Shown: positions 41,277-50,805 of the stretch, piece by piece
Layout of the letters: every line of letters begins with the position of its first letter
Numbering within the stretch: position 1 is the stretch's first letter
Assembly (NCBI RefSeq): GCF_014384745.1
Contig: NZ_JACRSO010000001.1
Location: 930,001-994,000, forward strand
Source: Luoshenia tenuis
Lineage (GTDB): Bacteria; Bacillota; Clostridia; Christensenellales; GCA-900066905
Length of the DNA: 64,000 nucleotides
Reading direction: 5' to 3'
Program-made: the position numbers and the translations under genes
Notes under the pieces: generated by a model
Told to the model about the DNA's origin: nothing
The model's input: the letters and a program-made list of their open reading frames with translations, nothing else
Databases searched by the model: none

Positions 41277-42086
41277 TTACACCCGGATGCCGAAAAGCTT
41301 CTCAAAGTTCTGGTGGAAGATCTTTTCGTTCTGTTCCCTGGAAAGCTTCAAGTTCATAAAGCGCGCCAGTTCCTCCTCGTGATCCCACATCGGGTAATCC
41401 GTACCGAAAAAGAACCGGTCCTCTCCCATATGGGCGATCATCGCCCGCGCGTCCTCGGGAGAGAGCTTAAATAAGCTGCTGGAAGTATCAAAGTACACAT
41501 TGGGCACATGCAAGTACCGGTCCGCCTCCTCCCAGCGCCGGTAGCCGCCGAAGTGCGCCGCAATGCTAACCATGTCCGGCACCTCGGACATGGCATGGTA
41601 TAGCCTTTTGGGCGCCGAATAGTCATACCGGTCGTCCCCTGTATGGAATAAGATCGGCAGCCCTCGCTTGGCGATGGCCTTATACATGGTTATCGCCTCG
41701 GGCGCGTCAATATCAAAGGCCTGAAAATCCGGATGCAGCTTGATGCCGTGCAGCCCTTTTTGGGCGATCCGGTCCAGTTCGCGCTCGATATCGGGATAGG
41801 CCGGATGCAGCGTGGCAAAGCCGAAAAATTCCGGATACTGCTTGCACTTGCTTTCCACAAAGTCGTTGATGCTTTCGACCTGTTCGGGCTTGGTCGCCGT
41901 GGAGCAGACCAGGTATTTGGATACGCCGATGCGCCTACCGCTCTCCACCAGCGTGTGCGCCATGCCGTCATAGCGCATGGGAATATCGTAAAAATGGCCG
42001 ATATTTTTGCTGGCCTTTATGGCGATCTTTTCCGGAAAAATGTGGGTGTGCGCGTCGATGATCTTATAAGTTTCCACCTGCTTCAT
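41277..42086 (-). CDS. Amidohydrolase family (amidohydrolase 2) protein
   Basis: 269 residues, TIM-barrel metal-dependent hydrolase. N-terminal metal motif DAHTHIFP, LHGIKLHPDFQAF, HTGDD, IAAHFGG and C-terminal FGTDYPMWDHEEEL with the conserved Asp. Members include decarboxylases and hydrolases acting on aromatic or lactone substrates; this one cannot be assigned. ATG at 42086 after GGAGG. Confidence 0.9.
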   Translation of the reverse strand: MKQVETYKIIDAHTHIFPEKIAIKASKNIGHFYDIPMRYDGMAHTLVESGRRIGVSKYLVCSTATKPEQVESINDFVESKCKQYPEFFGFATLHPAYPDIERELDRIAQKGLHGIKLHPDFQAFDIDAPEAITMYKAIAKRGLPILFHTGDDRYDYSAPKRLYHAMSEVPDMVSIAAHFGGYRRWEEADRYLHVPNVYFDTSSSLFKLSPEDARAMIAHMGEDRFFFGTDYPMWDHEEELARFMNLKLSREQNEKIFHQNFEKLFGIRV

Positions 42087-42210
42087 AGCTCTGCCTCCGT
42101 CCTTTTGTCTGCGGCAAGTTTGGATATAAATACCGTAGGATTTGATTATTATACAACGCTCTCCTTAAAATTTCAAACCCTTCTATCCGCTATAAGCGCG
42201 CATCCGCCCC

Positions 42211-42247
42211 TAAAAACAAAAAAGCTGCGCAGCTTACGCTGCGCAGC
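42211..42247 (-). terminator. Terminator of the V-ATPase operon
   Basis: GCTGCGCAGC / GCTGCGCAGC (each arm also palindromic) around a GTAA loop, followed on the minus strand by TTTTTTGTTTTT. Confidence 0.95.
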
Positions 42248-42262
42248 CCTTTGCATAAATTC

Positions 42263-42910
42263 TTACACCGGCGCCTCTTGCCGCTGGGCGATCATGGATT
42301 TGACCTTCATCAGCCGGGTCAGGCTGCCCCGCTCGTTTTCATCCAGCTTCATGGTGATGTAGCGGATATTTTCCTCCATCTGCGGGATCATCACATACTC
42401 CAGGGCGTTGACCCGCCGCCGGGTCTTTTCGATCTCGTCCGCCAGGCGGTTACAGGATTTTTCGATCTCCGCCAGCTGCAGCATCTTGGGCAGTATCTCC
42501 GCCATGGTGGCGATAGCCCCGTCCAGCTCGGCCGAGGTAAAGGCAAAGCCGTAAGGCAGCGCGCCGCTTTTCTCCCCCAGTTCCTGCAGTTGGAGCTTAG
42601 GCACCTCAACGCTCATCACGTTTTGCAAGCCAGCCTCTACGGTGATCTGCCGCGCCGGGTAGAGGATCGCCTCCTCCAGTGTCTCCGCCGGCATGGTCCC
42701 CCTGGCGATGACGAAACCTTTCAGCGCGCTTTGCAGCTCACGCTCCACGTCCTCGCGCAGCTCCTTATTCTTGCGGATCAGCCCGATGAACTGGCGCATC
42801 ATCTCGTCGCGCTTATCTTTTAGCAGTTTATGCCCCCGCACGGCGGTGGCCAGGCTGCGTTTGAGCCGGGTCAGCTCCATCCGCGTGGGGTTTACACGGG
42901 TTTGCGCCAT
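42263..42910 (-). CDS. ntpD: V/A-type ATPase subunit D (rotor stalk)
   Basis: 215 residues. Opening RVNPTRMELTRLKRSLATAVRGH and the long alpha-helical profile (two antiparallel helices, KSCNRLADEIEKTRRRVNALEYVMIPQ, given in part by RRRVNALEYVMIP) are diagnostic of subunit D, the central rotor shaft. Last gene of the operon, three bases after subunit B. Confidence 0.95.
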   Translation of the reverse strand: MAQTRVNPTRMELTRLKRSLATAVRGHKLLKDKRDEMMRQFIGLIRKNKELREDVERELQSALKGFVIARGTMPAETLEEAILYPARQITVEAGLQNVMSVEVPKLQLQELGEKSGALPYGFAFTSAELDGAIATMAEILPKMLQLAEIEKSCNRLADEIEKTRRRVNALEYVMIPQMEENIRYITMKLDENERGSLTRLMKVKSMIAQRQEAPV

Positions 42911-42913
42911 AGC

Positions 42914-44296
42914 TTACTCCCCTTCCGCTTTGGGCAGGTACTTATCCAGGTATTCGTCGCGGATACGGCCCAGCTGGTTGCGCGGCAGGATGCTGAGCAG
43001 CTTCCAGCCGATGGTCAGCGTCTCCTCAATGGTGCGGTTGGTCTCATATCCCTGGTTGACGTATTCCGCCTCAAAAGCGTCCGCAAATTTAGCGTACAGC
43101 TTATCCACATCCGTCAGCGCCGAATCGCCCAAAATGGCGGAGAGCTCTTTGCAATCCTTCCCGCGGGCGTAAGCGGCGAACAGCTGGTTCATGGAATCGG
43201 CATGATCCTCCCGGGTCTTGCCCCGGCCGATGCCCTTATCCTTTAACCGGCTCAGCGAGGGCAGTACGTCTACCGGCGGTTGGATGCCCCGGCGGTACAG
43301 CTCACGCGAGAGGATGATCTGCCCCTCGGTGATATAGCCCGTCAGGTCGGGGATGGGGTGGGTCTTATCGTCCTCCGGCATGGTCAGGATGGGGATCTGA
43401 GTAATAGAACCCTTCTTATCCTGCACGCGGCCCGCGCGCTCGTACATAGAGGCCAGGTCGGTATACAGGTAACCGGGATAGCCCCGGCGGCCCGGCACCT
43501 CCTTGCGCGCAGCGGACACCTCACGCAGGGCCTCAGCATAGTTGGTGATATCGGTCAGGATGACCAGCACATGCATATCCTTCTCATAGGCCAGATACTC
43601 CGCCGCCGTCAACGCCATGCGCGGGGTGGCGATACGCTCGACCGCCGGGTCGTTGGCCAGGTTCATAAACAGCACCGTCCGGTCGATGGCGCCGGTGCGG
43701 CGGAAATCCTGAATAAAGAAATCCGCCTCCTCAAAGGTGATACCGATGGCGCCGAACACCACCGCGAAGCGCTCGTTTTGCCCCAGCACCTTGGCCTGGC
43801 GGGCGATCTGCGCCGCCAGCTGCGCGTGCGGCAGGCCCGAGCCGGAGAATACCGGCAGCTTCTGCCCGCGCACAAGGGTATTGAGCCCGTCGATGGCCGA
43901 GATGCCCGTCTGGATAAACTCATCCGGATAGGCCCGGGCCGCGGGGTTCAACGCTTGGCCGTTGATGTCCATTCGCGCATCCGGAATGATCTCCGGCCCG
44001 TTATCGATGGGCCGGCCCATGCCGTCAAACACGCGCCCCAGCATATCCTCTGAGACCGCCAGCTCGATGCCCCGGCCCAGAAAACGCGCGCGGCTATCGG
44101 ATATTTTAAGCCCTTGCGAGCTTTCAAACAGCTGTACCAGCGCCTTATCGCCGTCGATCTCCAGCACGCGCCCGGCGCGGATCTCGCCGTTGGCCTGCTC
44201 AATCTCCACCAATTCGTCGTATTTAACGCCTTCTACCTGATCCACCAACATCAGCGGCCCTACGACCTCGCGAATCGTACGATATTCTTTCAGCAT
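42914..44296 (-). CDS. ntpB: V/A-type ATPase subunit B
   Basis: 460 residues, non-catalytic nucleotide-binding-fold subunit: REVVGPLMLVDQVEGVKYDELVEI at the start, GSGLPHAQLAAQIARQA in the degenerate P-loop position, PGRRGYPGYLYTDLASMYERAG. With subunit A it forms the hexameric head. ATG at 44296, three bases after the subunit A stop. Confidence 0.97.
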   Translation of the reverse strand: MLKEYRTIREVVGPLMLVDQVEGVKYDELVEIEQANGEIRAGRVLEIDGDKALVQLFESSQGLKISDSRARFLGRGIELAVSEDMLGRVFDGMGRPIDNGPEIIPDARMDINGQALNPAARAYPDEFIQTGISAIDGLNTLVRGQKLPVFSGSGLPHAQLAAQIARQAKVLGQNERFAVVFGAIGITFEEADFFIQDFRRTGAIDRTVLFMNLANDPAVERIATPRMALTAAEYLAYEKDMHVLVILTDITNYAEALREVSAARKEVPGRRGYPGYLYTDLASMYERAGRVQDKKGSITQIPILTMPEDDKTHPIPDLTGYITEGQIILSRELYRRGIQPPVDVLPSLSRLKDKGIGRGKTREDHADSMNQLFAAYARGKDCKELSAILGDSALTDVDKLYAKFADAFEAEYVNQGYETNRTIEETLTIGWKLLSILPRNQLGRIRDEYLDKYLPKAEGE

Positions 44297-44299
44297 TCT

Positions 44300-46063
44300 T
44301 TACACCCCTTCCTCGGAGAGCAGCGCCGCGATCTCGCTTTGCAGCTGCCGTTCCACCTCGGCAAAGGAGCCAAGCTCCTCCTCCGGCACGTATTTAAGCC
44401 GGCTGATCCGCTCGCGCACCGGCAGAGCGATCAGCGCCTGCAAGCTGGCGCCTTCATCCAAGGCTTCCAGGCCCTGCTCGTACCAGGCCAGGATCATCTT
44501 GAGCATGCCAAACTGCTTAGGCAGGCTGGAATAGGTGTCTACCTCATGGAATGCGTTCTGATGCAGGTAATCCTCACGGATGGAGCGCGCCGCCTCCAGT
44601 GTCAGCCGGTCCCTAAAGCCCAGCGCGTCCACGCCTACCAGCCGCACGATCTCGTCCAGCGAGGCCTCATCCTGCAATATGCCCATGGCCTTTTGCCGCA
44701 GGCTATCCCATTCCGGGCTGACGTTGGCGTTATACCAGCCTTCAATCCGGTCGGTATAAAGCGAGTAGCTCTGCAACCAGTCGATGGCCGGGAAGTGGCG
44801 CTTATATGCCAGGCTGGAGCTTAAGCCCCAGAACACCTTGACGATGCGCAGCGTAGCCTGGGATACCGGCTCTGAAATATCGCCGCCCGGAGGGGATACC
44901 GCGCCGATAGCCGTAACCGCGCCGGTGCGCCCATCGCCGCCCAGGCACTGCACCTGGCCGGCCCGCTCGTAAAACTCCGCCAAGCGGCTGGACAGGTAAG
45001 CCGGGTAACCTTCCTCGCCCGGCATTTCCTCTAAGCGTCCGCTCATCTCGCGCAGCGCCTCCGCCCAGCGCGAGGTGGAATCCGCCATGATGGCGACTTT
45101 ATAGCCCATATCGCGGAAGTACTCCGCAATGGTGATCCCGGTATAGATGGAGGCCTCGCGGGCCGCCACCGGCATATCCGAGGTATTAGCGATCAGCACC
45201 GTGCGCTTCATCAGCGGCTCGCCGGTGCGCGGATCCTTCAGCTCCGGGAACTCCATCAGCACGTCCGTCATCTCGTTGCCACGCTCGCCGCAACCTACGT
45301 ACACGATGATGTCCGCATCCGCCCACTTGGCCAGCTGGTGCTGTACCACCGTCTTGCCGCTGCCAAAGGGGCCAGGTACCGCGGCCACGCCACCCTTGAC
45401 CACCGGGAAGAAGGTATCGATCACGCGCTGCCCGGTCACCATGGGTTCAGAGGTAGAGATCTTGCTCACATAAGGCCGCCCGCGCCGTACCGGCCAGCGC
45501 TGCATCATGGGCAGCTCCACGGTCTCCCCACTGTCTTTTTTCACCTTCAGCACCGGGTCCATAATGGTGGCCTCGCCGCTGAAGATCCATTCCACGGTGC
45601 CTTCCACATCATAAGGCACCATGATGCGCTGCTCCACCACCGGCGTCTCCTGCACGGTGCCGAAGATATCGCCCCCGCTCACCCGGTCGCCCACCTTAAT
45701 GACCGGGTTAAAGGCCCATAGTTTTTCGTGGTCCAGGGCGTTGACCTCGATGCCGCGGCTGATCCGATCCCCCACCATCTCGCGGATGACCTTGAGCGGA
45801 CGCTGGATCCCATCGAAGATCGATTCGATCAGCCCTGGCCCCAGCTCTACCGAGAGCGGAAAGCCCGTGCTTTCTACCGGCTCGCCGGGCCCCAGGCCCG
45901 CCGTTTCCTCATATACCTGAATGGAGGCCATCTCTCCGCGCATTTCTATGATCTCGCCGATCAAGCGCTGCTCGCTTACGCGCACAACGTCATACATTTT
46001 GGCCTCGCCCATGCCCGAAGCCACGATCAGCGGCCCGGAAACCTTGACGATTTTCCCCTCCAT
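44300..46063 (-). CDS. ntpA: V/A-type ATPase catalytic subunit A
   Basis: 587 residues, catalytic subunit with P-loop PGPFGSGKTVVQHQLA near residue 231, the V-type bulge domain between about 110 and 200, and SRWAEALREMSGRLEEMPGEEGYPAYL (given in part: MPGEEGYPAYL). Hydrolyses or makes ATP. Highly expressed-type codon use as in its neighbours. Confidence 0.98.
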   Translation of the reverse strand: MEGKIVKVSGPLIVASGMGEAKMYDVVRVSEQRLIGEIIEMRGEMASIQVYEETAGLGPGEPVESTGFPLSVELGPGLIESIFDGIQRPLKVIREMVGDRISRGIEVNALDHEKLWAFNPVIKVGDRVSGGDIFGTVQETPVVEQRIMVPYDVEGTVEWIFSGEATIMDPVLKVKKDSGETVELPMMQRWPVRRGRPYVSKISTSEPMVTGQRVIDTFFPVVKGGVAAVPGPFGSGKTVVQHQLAKWADADIIVYVGCGERGNEMTDVLMEFPELKDPRTGEPLMKRTVLIANTSDMPVAAREASIYTGITIAEYFRDMGYKVAIMADSTSRWAEALREMSGRLEEMPGEEGYPAYLSSRLAEFYERAGQVQCLGGDGRTGAVTAIGAVSPPGGDISEPVSQATLRIVKVFWGLSSSLAYKRHFPAIDWLQSYSLYTDRIEGWYNANVSPEWDSLRQKAMGILQDEASLDEIVRLVGVDALGFRDRLTLEAARSIREDYLHQNAFHEVDTYSSLPKQFGMLKMILAWYEQGLEALDEGASLQALIALPVRERISRLKYVPEEELGSFAEVERQLQSEIAALLSEEGV

Positions 46064-46068
46064 TTACC

Positions 46069-46401
46069 TTACCCTTCCTTCCCGAAAAGAATATCCGCCC
46101 CCACGGCCTTTTCCACGTTGCTCTTTAGCAACTGCATGCCCAGCCCCGTCGTTCCCTGGTTCCCGGGGATGGGGATGATCGCCGGATACGCCTCGGCTTT
46201 ATATTTATCGATGGTTTCGCCCATTTGCGTCGCCATAGTTTCCGTAATGAAGATGACCGCAAAGCCCTCCCGGGCCATTTTATCCACCGCACGGGCGGCC
46301 TGGGTCGGGGAGGATGCCTCCACCACATACAGCCCCAGTGCCTTAAAGCCCATGACCGAGTCCCGCTCGCCTACTACGCCCAAATTAACCATAGGTCTCA
46401 C
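46069..46401 (-). CDS. ntpG: V/A-type ATPase subunit F
   Basis: 110 residues, CheY-like small subunit of the central stalk (VGERDSVMGFKALGLYVV, FAVIFITETMA, IPIPGNQGTTG). Named NtpG in the Enterococcus hirae operon. Its start overlaps the end of the subunit C gene by 17 bases. Confidence 0.94.
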   Translation of the reverse strand: MRPMVNLGVVGERDSVMGFKALGLYVVEASSPTQAARAVDKMAREGFAVIFITETMATQMGETIDKYKAEAYPAIIPIPGNQGTTGLGMQLLKSNVEKAVGADILFGKEG

Positions 46402-47380
46402 GCAGCCTTTCGCGTATCGCGTCCGGCGCGATACCGTTCAATTTGCCGATCATGATCTGGCGCAGCTGCCGGTTCTGGCTTTCCTTGGCCAACCAGTAGC
46501 CCAGGATCGGACGAATACTCATCAGTTCGCCCTTGCCCTCCCGCGCCAGCGCCATCAGGTAATCGTCCATCGCCCGCTCATAGCCTGCCAGCGTTCCGGT
46601 CTGCTGCAAAGCTTCGATGCCGCCCACCACCACCGGCCCAAAGGGGCGAAACTGCCATAGCTGGATCAGCCCCTCGTCGGATTCCTCCAGCGCACGGGCA
46701 AGCGTTTGCTCGCTCTCCCCGCCGCCCGGGATGGTCAGCTGCTCCAGCGCGGCCCGGTCGCCCCCGGCGCGCCGCAGCCGCAGCACCGTGCGGATGTTGA
46801 TAAGGTCGATCCACGCGGTAAAATAATCCCGCAAAAAGCCCTTTTTAAGCCCCTCCAGCGCCGTGGCAAAGTAGGCTCTGTCCAAAATCGCGCTCAGGCG
46901 CTGCGGATCCACCGCCGCTTCCAGCAGCATGTTTTCGATTCCCGCGCAGCCCTGTGCAATGGCCCCGGGCAGTTCCTTATAGTCCTTTTCCCGCACTTTG
47001 CGCAACAGTTCCTCCGGCGCGATCTCGCCCAGCGGGGAAAGCATTTCCTCGCCGTCCTCCCGGCCCAGCGCACGCAGCTTAAAGAGGATCTTTAAATTTT
47101 GGCAATCGTACTGGTAAAAGAACCGCGCCGTGGTTTGCGGCTCCGGCGTGATGGCGCGGATCAATTCCCGCGTTTCCAGTAAATCTTCCCGCAACAGCGC
47201 CTCATACTCGTGCGCAGAAGCAACCTGCAGCGCGCCGCCGATGCCCCCTTCAACGAGAATCCGCAGCGCCTCCGCCGCGTCCTGCGCGTCGACGATCTGC
47301 ATCAGTTTTTCCCGGGGCAGCAGCCGCGCTTCCAATACGCGCAGGCGGGCTACAGCATAAGCATAGCTTGGCTGTGGCAT
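46385..47380 (-). CDS. ntpC: V/A-type ATPase subunit C
   Basis: 331 residues from ATG at 47380 (GGAGGAG six bases upstream). All-helical AC39/d-type subunit: SYAYAVARLRVLEARLLPRE, FFYQYDCQNLKILFKLRALG, RPILGYWLAKESQNRQLRQIMIGKLNGI (given in part: ILGYWLAKESQN). It couples the rotor stalk to the proteolipid ring. Confidence 0.93.
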   Translation of the reverse strand: MPQPSYAYAVARLRVLEARLLPREKLMQIVDAQDAAEALRILVEGGIGGALQVASAHEYEALLREDLLETRELIRAITPEPQTTARFFYQYDCQNLKILFKLRALGREDGEEMLSPLGEIAPEELLRKVREKDYKELPGAIAQGCAGIENMLLEAAVDPQRLSAILDRAYFATALEGLKKGFLRDYFTAWIDLINIRTVLRLRRAGGDRAALEQLTIPGGGESEQTLARALEESDEGLIQLWQFRPFGPVVVGGIEALQQTGTLAGYERAMDDYLMALAREGKGELMSIRPILGYWLAKESQNRQLRQIMIGKLNGIAPDAIRERLRETYG

Positions 47381-47401
47381 ATGCAACTCCTCCTCACTGC
47401 C

Positions 47402-47989
47402 CTAAAACAGGATTTCCGCCACCTGGGCGTCATATTTCCCCCGCGCCATGCGCATCAGCGTCTCCAGCGCACAGTTGATCTCCATCCCTCCGGTGCGCAG
47501 GATAAACCCGCCCCGGATCGGGGCAAAACCGCCGGCGCGCACGGTAGCGCCCTTGGCAGCCAGCGGCCCGGCGTATTCGTCTAAAAACGCCTGGCCCAGC
47601 CGGTCCGCATCCGTTTGGGCGATAAGCAGCTCGTGCTCCCCCTCCGTAGCGGTTTCCAGCAGCATTTTGCCAATCAGCGCGCGGTATTCCTCTACCGGCA
47701 GCGCACAAAGCGCCTGTAAGGCCCCCTCCCAAGCTTGGGCGATCAACTCCTGCTTAACGGCCAAAATGGCCTTACGCCCTTCCAACTGCGCCATGGAAAG
47801 CTGGCGCCGCCGCCCCTCCTGGGCATCCTGCCGGGCATCTTCCAGGATCTTTTCCCCATCCTGCTGCGCGCGGGCCTCATACTGGGCCTCCAGCGCGGCG
47901 CGGCGCTCCTCCAATTCCCTTTCGGTGTTTTGCACATCCGTCCGGGCATCGGCTAGAATCTTTTCAATTATTTTTTCGGCTCCCGTCAT
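47402..47989 (-). CDS. ntpE: V/A-type ATPase subunit E (peripheral stalk)
   Basis: 195 residues from ATG at 47989; a GTG five codons earlier (48004) is also possible. Long charged helix in the N-terminal half (GAEKIIEKILADARTDVQNT) and a globular C-terminus with GGFILRTGGMEINCALE, the subunit E signature. Forms the peripheral stalk with the small coiled-coil subunit at 50464. Confidence 0.92.
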   Translation of the reverse strand: MTGAEKIIEKILADARTDVQNTERELEERRAALEAQYEARAQQDGEKILEDARQDAQEGRRRQLSMAQLEGRKAILAVKQELIAQAWEGALQALCALPVEEYRALIGKMLLETATEGEHELLIAQTDADRLGQAFLDEYAGPLAAKGATVRAGGFAPIRGGFILRTGGMEINCALETLMRMARGKYDAQVAEILF

Positions 47990-48021
47990 GGAAAGCACGC
48001 CCACCCTTCATTTAGTCCTCT

Positions 48022-48495
48022 TTAACCGATTGCGATGCCGTTCACCATCAGGAAGGAAGCCAGCAGCGCCAACACGGCGTACGTCTCAACCAGTACCGCA
48101 AAGGTGATGGCCTTGCCCAGCTCGCCCGGGCGCTTGCCGATCAAGCCAATGCCCGCTACAGCCGCCTTGCCCTGCGCGATGGCCGAGATCAAGCCCACGA
48201 TGCCGATAGGCAGGCACGCCGCGAAGATCAGCCATCCCTGGGTCTCGGTCACCGGCTTTAAGCCGCCCAATACGCCGATGTTCATCATGACGATAAAGCC
48301 GATCAGCAGGCCATAAATACCCTGCGTGCCCGGCAGCGCCTGCAACAACAGCGCCTGGCTGAACTTGTCCGGATCTTCACTGACAACGCCCGCGGCTGCC
48401 TGGCCCGCCAGACCTACCCCGATTGCCGAACCAATACCCGCGAGAATCACCGCTACCGCCGCGCCCGACAGCGCCAAGATTTGACCTAGTTCCAT
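48022..48495 (-). CDS. ntpK: V/A-type ATPase rotor subunit K (duplicated proteolipid)
   Basis: 157 residues, four membrane helices in two homologous hairpins. Residues that bind sodium in Enterococcus hirae NtpK are all present in context: LPGTQG in helix 2, IAQGK in helix 3, and the essential glutamate in VETYA of helix 4, suggesting a Na+-coupled rotor. ATG at 48495 after AAGGAGG. Confidence 0.97.
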   Translation of the reverse strand: MELGQILALSGAAVAVILAGIGSAIGVGLAGQAAAGVVSEDPDKFSQALLLQALPGTQGIYGLLIGFIVMMNIGVLGGLKPVTETQGWLIFAACLPIGIVGLISAIAQGKAAVAGIGLIGKRPGELGKAITFAVLVETYAVLALLASFLMVNGIAIG

Positions 48496-48552
48496 AATCC
48501 CATTCCTCCTTAAATTTACGATGCCCTTATGTTTTTTTAAAATAATGATCGT

Positions 48553-50463
48553 CTATTTAGCTGCCTGTTTTTGGCGCGTCAGGCCCACGTTCTTTGCCCG
48601 GTAACGCAACGGGTCAAAGGCGTGGCCGCCGCCAGTATAGAATTTGCCGAAGAATTCAATATACTGCAACCGGCTGGCATGCACGAACGCGCCCAGCACA
48701 TTGATCAGCAGGTTGAAGGCGTGGCCGCCGATCAAGACGGCAACCATAAAGATACTGCCGATAAAGTTGCCCCCCAGCATGGTCGCAATGGTGTTGATGA
48801 CCATACCGATTACGCCCGTGGCCAGGCCCAGCGCAAACAGGCGCGAATAAGATAGGATATCGCTTAGTACGCTTGTGATATTATAGAGACTGCCGATGCC
48901 GCCGATCAGCTTGGCAAAGATGTTCTTTTTGGCCCGCCCCTGGGTCAGGATCAGGGTGACCACCGCCGCGATGGACAGCACCATTCCCACCATCTGCGTT
49001 GCCGGCAGCGCCAGCATCGGCAGGCCGATGATCAGTACGATCCAGGTCACCTGGTCAAAAATCGCATCCCATACCTTGCCCTCTTTGATCAGGGTGTAGG
49101 CCTTGACGCCCATGCCCGTCATAATATGGATCGCGCCCAGGCCAAAGCACAGCGCCAGCATCATGATCGGCTCCTGCATCGGGACGAACAGCAGCGGCGG
49201 CAGCTCAATACCAAACCAGCCGCCAAACAGCGCCCCCCACATAAAGGTGGAGATGCCGCCTGCGATCATCAGCCGGGCCAGCTGCCCCGCCATGCCCCGC
49301 GGCCGCATGAATTTGTTGGCCAGCGTGGCGACGATCGCCATCACAATGCCGTAGCCCGCGTCGGAAACCATCATGCCGAAAAAGGCAAAGTAGAACGGCG
49401 CCATCAGCGCATTGGGATCCAACTCCCGGCAATCGGGCGTGGAATAAAGATTTGTAATCAATTCAAAGGGTTCCACGACCTTGCCGTTATGCGTAGCCGT
49501 GGGGAAGACCTCGCCCTCCTGCGGATCCCGCAGCTGCAGTTCAAAGGTCTCGGATATCTTTTGCAGTTCACCGCGTAAAAGTTCTTGTTGCGGTACGGGT
49601 ACCCATCCTTGGGCGATGAAGGTCTGCTCGGTCTGTAAAAAGCGGCCCGCTGCCTGCGCCCGGTCGTTATGGGCGGCCAGTTTATCTTCCAGCAGCTTCA
49701 GCGGCTTAAGCTGTGCCGCCAGGTTGCCGGCCTCGCGCTCGATCTCCGCCTGGCGGGCGGCCAGCTCGTCCAGCTCTTTGTGCAGCCGTTGCAATGCTTC
49801 CCCGGCGGTCCCCGTCAGCTCCGGGAAGCTGGCACGCACAAAGCCCAACGCCTTGAGCAGGTCAAAAAACGCTTCCGCATGCTCTTTATGCGCCGCGGCC
49901 AAAAGGCATACCCCTTCGCGCGTTTCGGATACCGTATCCAGCTGTGCCGCCCACTGCTGCAACGCCAGCTTTTCCTGCAACTCCGGCAGGTTCGCCGGCG
50001 GCAGCGTGCCGATCTGCACCGCCGCATAATGGGTATCTCGGATCTGTTCAAAGGGGATCTTCAGCCCCTCCCAGGGTTCAAGGGAGGCCATCGTCGCCCG
50101 GATACGCAGCCGTGTAGCGGCAATATCCCCCAATTCCGCCTGCATTTCGCGGGCTTCCCGCGCGCCCTCCCGCGCCTGCGCATCATCCATGGCCTCAAAC
50201 TCGCCCATGGCCATCAGATCGCGGTCCGGCAAAAATCCTTTTTTCTTGGGCGCATAGGGCGTCAGGAACCGGATCGCGGCGCGAACCGCAGCCAGGTCCT
50301 CTTCCTGCCCGGCACTCCCCACCATCTCTCGGGTCCCGGGCAGTTCTTCCTTATCGCCTACGACGACCTCGACACAGCCCAATTCCTGCATCAATCGCAC
50401 CATGGCCTGCTGGTCGTCCTTCATGGCGATCAGGGTCAGTTTTTTCATCGGTACGATCGCCAT
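48553..50463 (-). CDS. ntpI: V/A-type ATPase subunit I (stator, ion channel)
   Basis: 636 residues: cytoplasmic coiled-coil half (1 to about 330) and a C-terminal half with seven to eight membrane helices (YFAFFGMMVSDAGYGIVMAI, SYSRLFALGLATGVIGMVIN, NVLGAFVHASRLQYIEFFGK). The membrane half holds the ion half-channels with the conserved Arg of SRLFALGL region. Starts one base after the preceding stop codon. Confidence 0.97.
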   Translation of the reverse strand: MAIVPMKKLTLIAMKDDQQAMVRLMQELGCVEVVVGDKEELPGTREMVGSAGQEEDLAAVRAAIRFLTPYAPKKKGFLPDRDLMAMGEFEAMDDAQAREGAREAREMQAELGDIAATRLRIRATMASLEPWEGLKIPFEQIRDTHYAAVQIGTLPPANLPELQEKLALQQWAAQLDTVSETREGVCLLAAAHKEHAEAFFDLLKALGFVRASFPELTGTAGEALQRLHKELDELAARQAEIEREAGNLAAQLKPLKLLEDKLAAHNDRAQAAGRFLQTEQTFIAQGWVPVPQQELLRGELQKISETFELQLRDPQEGEVFPTATHNGKVVEPFELITNLYSTPDCRELDPNALMAPFYFAFFGMMVSDAGYGIVMAIVATLANKFMRPRGMAGQLARLMIAGGISTFMWGALFGGWFGIELPPLLFVPMQEPIMMLALCFGLGAIHIMTGMGVKAYTLIKEGKVWDAIFDQVTWIVLIIGLPMLALPATQMVGMVLSIAAVVTLILTQGRAKKNIFAKLIGGIGSLYNITSVLSDILSYSRLFALGLATGVIGMVINTIATMLGGNFIGSIFMVAVLIGGHAFNLLINVLGAFVHASRLQYIEFFGKFYTGGGHAFDPLRYRAKNVGLTRQKQAAK

Positions 50464-50772
50464 CTAACTCATCCTTTCTACGATGAACGCGATGGCTTTC
50501 GCCATGTTCTGCTCCGCACGCTGGCGCAGCGCCTCTCCCTGCTCCTTGGCCTGTATGCCGGCCTGGCGGCAGGCGGCGTCTGTCTCCTTTTGCGCGGCCG
50601 CGGCAATATCCTGGGCCTGCGCCGTAAAGGCAGCGAGCTTTTCACTGTAGGCGGCCTTCATCTGCGCCTCCGCCTCGATCAACGCATCCCGGCCTTGCGC
50701 AGCGGCCCCCCGCCGCATCTGCTCAGCCTGGCTTTCCGCCTCCAAGATGGATTGTACCAGTTGTTCAGCCAA
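50464..50772 (-). CDS. ntpF: V/A-type ATPase small coiled-coil stalk subunit (G/H type)
   Basis: 102 residues, almost entirely a charged Ala/Gln/Glu-rich helix (LEAESQAEQMRRGAAAQGRD), with no other domain. Position as first gene of the operon matches NtpF of Enterococcus hirae (order F-I-K-E-C-G-A-B-D), the partner of subunit E in the peripheral stalk. 33 bases after upp. Confidence 0.85.
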   Translation of the reverse strand: MAEQLVQSILEAESQAEQMRRGAAAQGRDALIEAEAQMKAAYSEKLAAFTAQAQDIAAAAQKETDAACRQAGIQAKEQGEALRQRAEQNMAKAIAFIVERMS

Positions 50773-50805
50773 TCCAAATTCTCCCCCTTTTTGCCCGTTC
50801 TTTTT

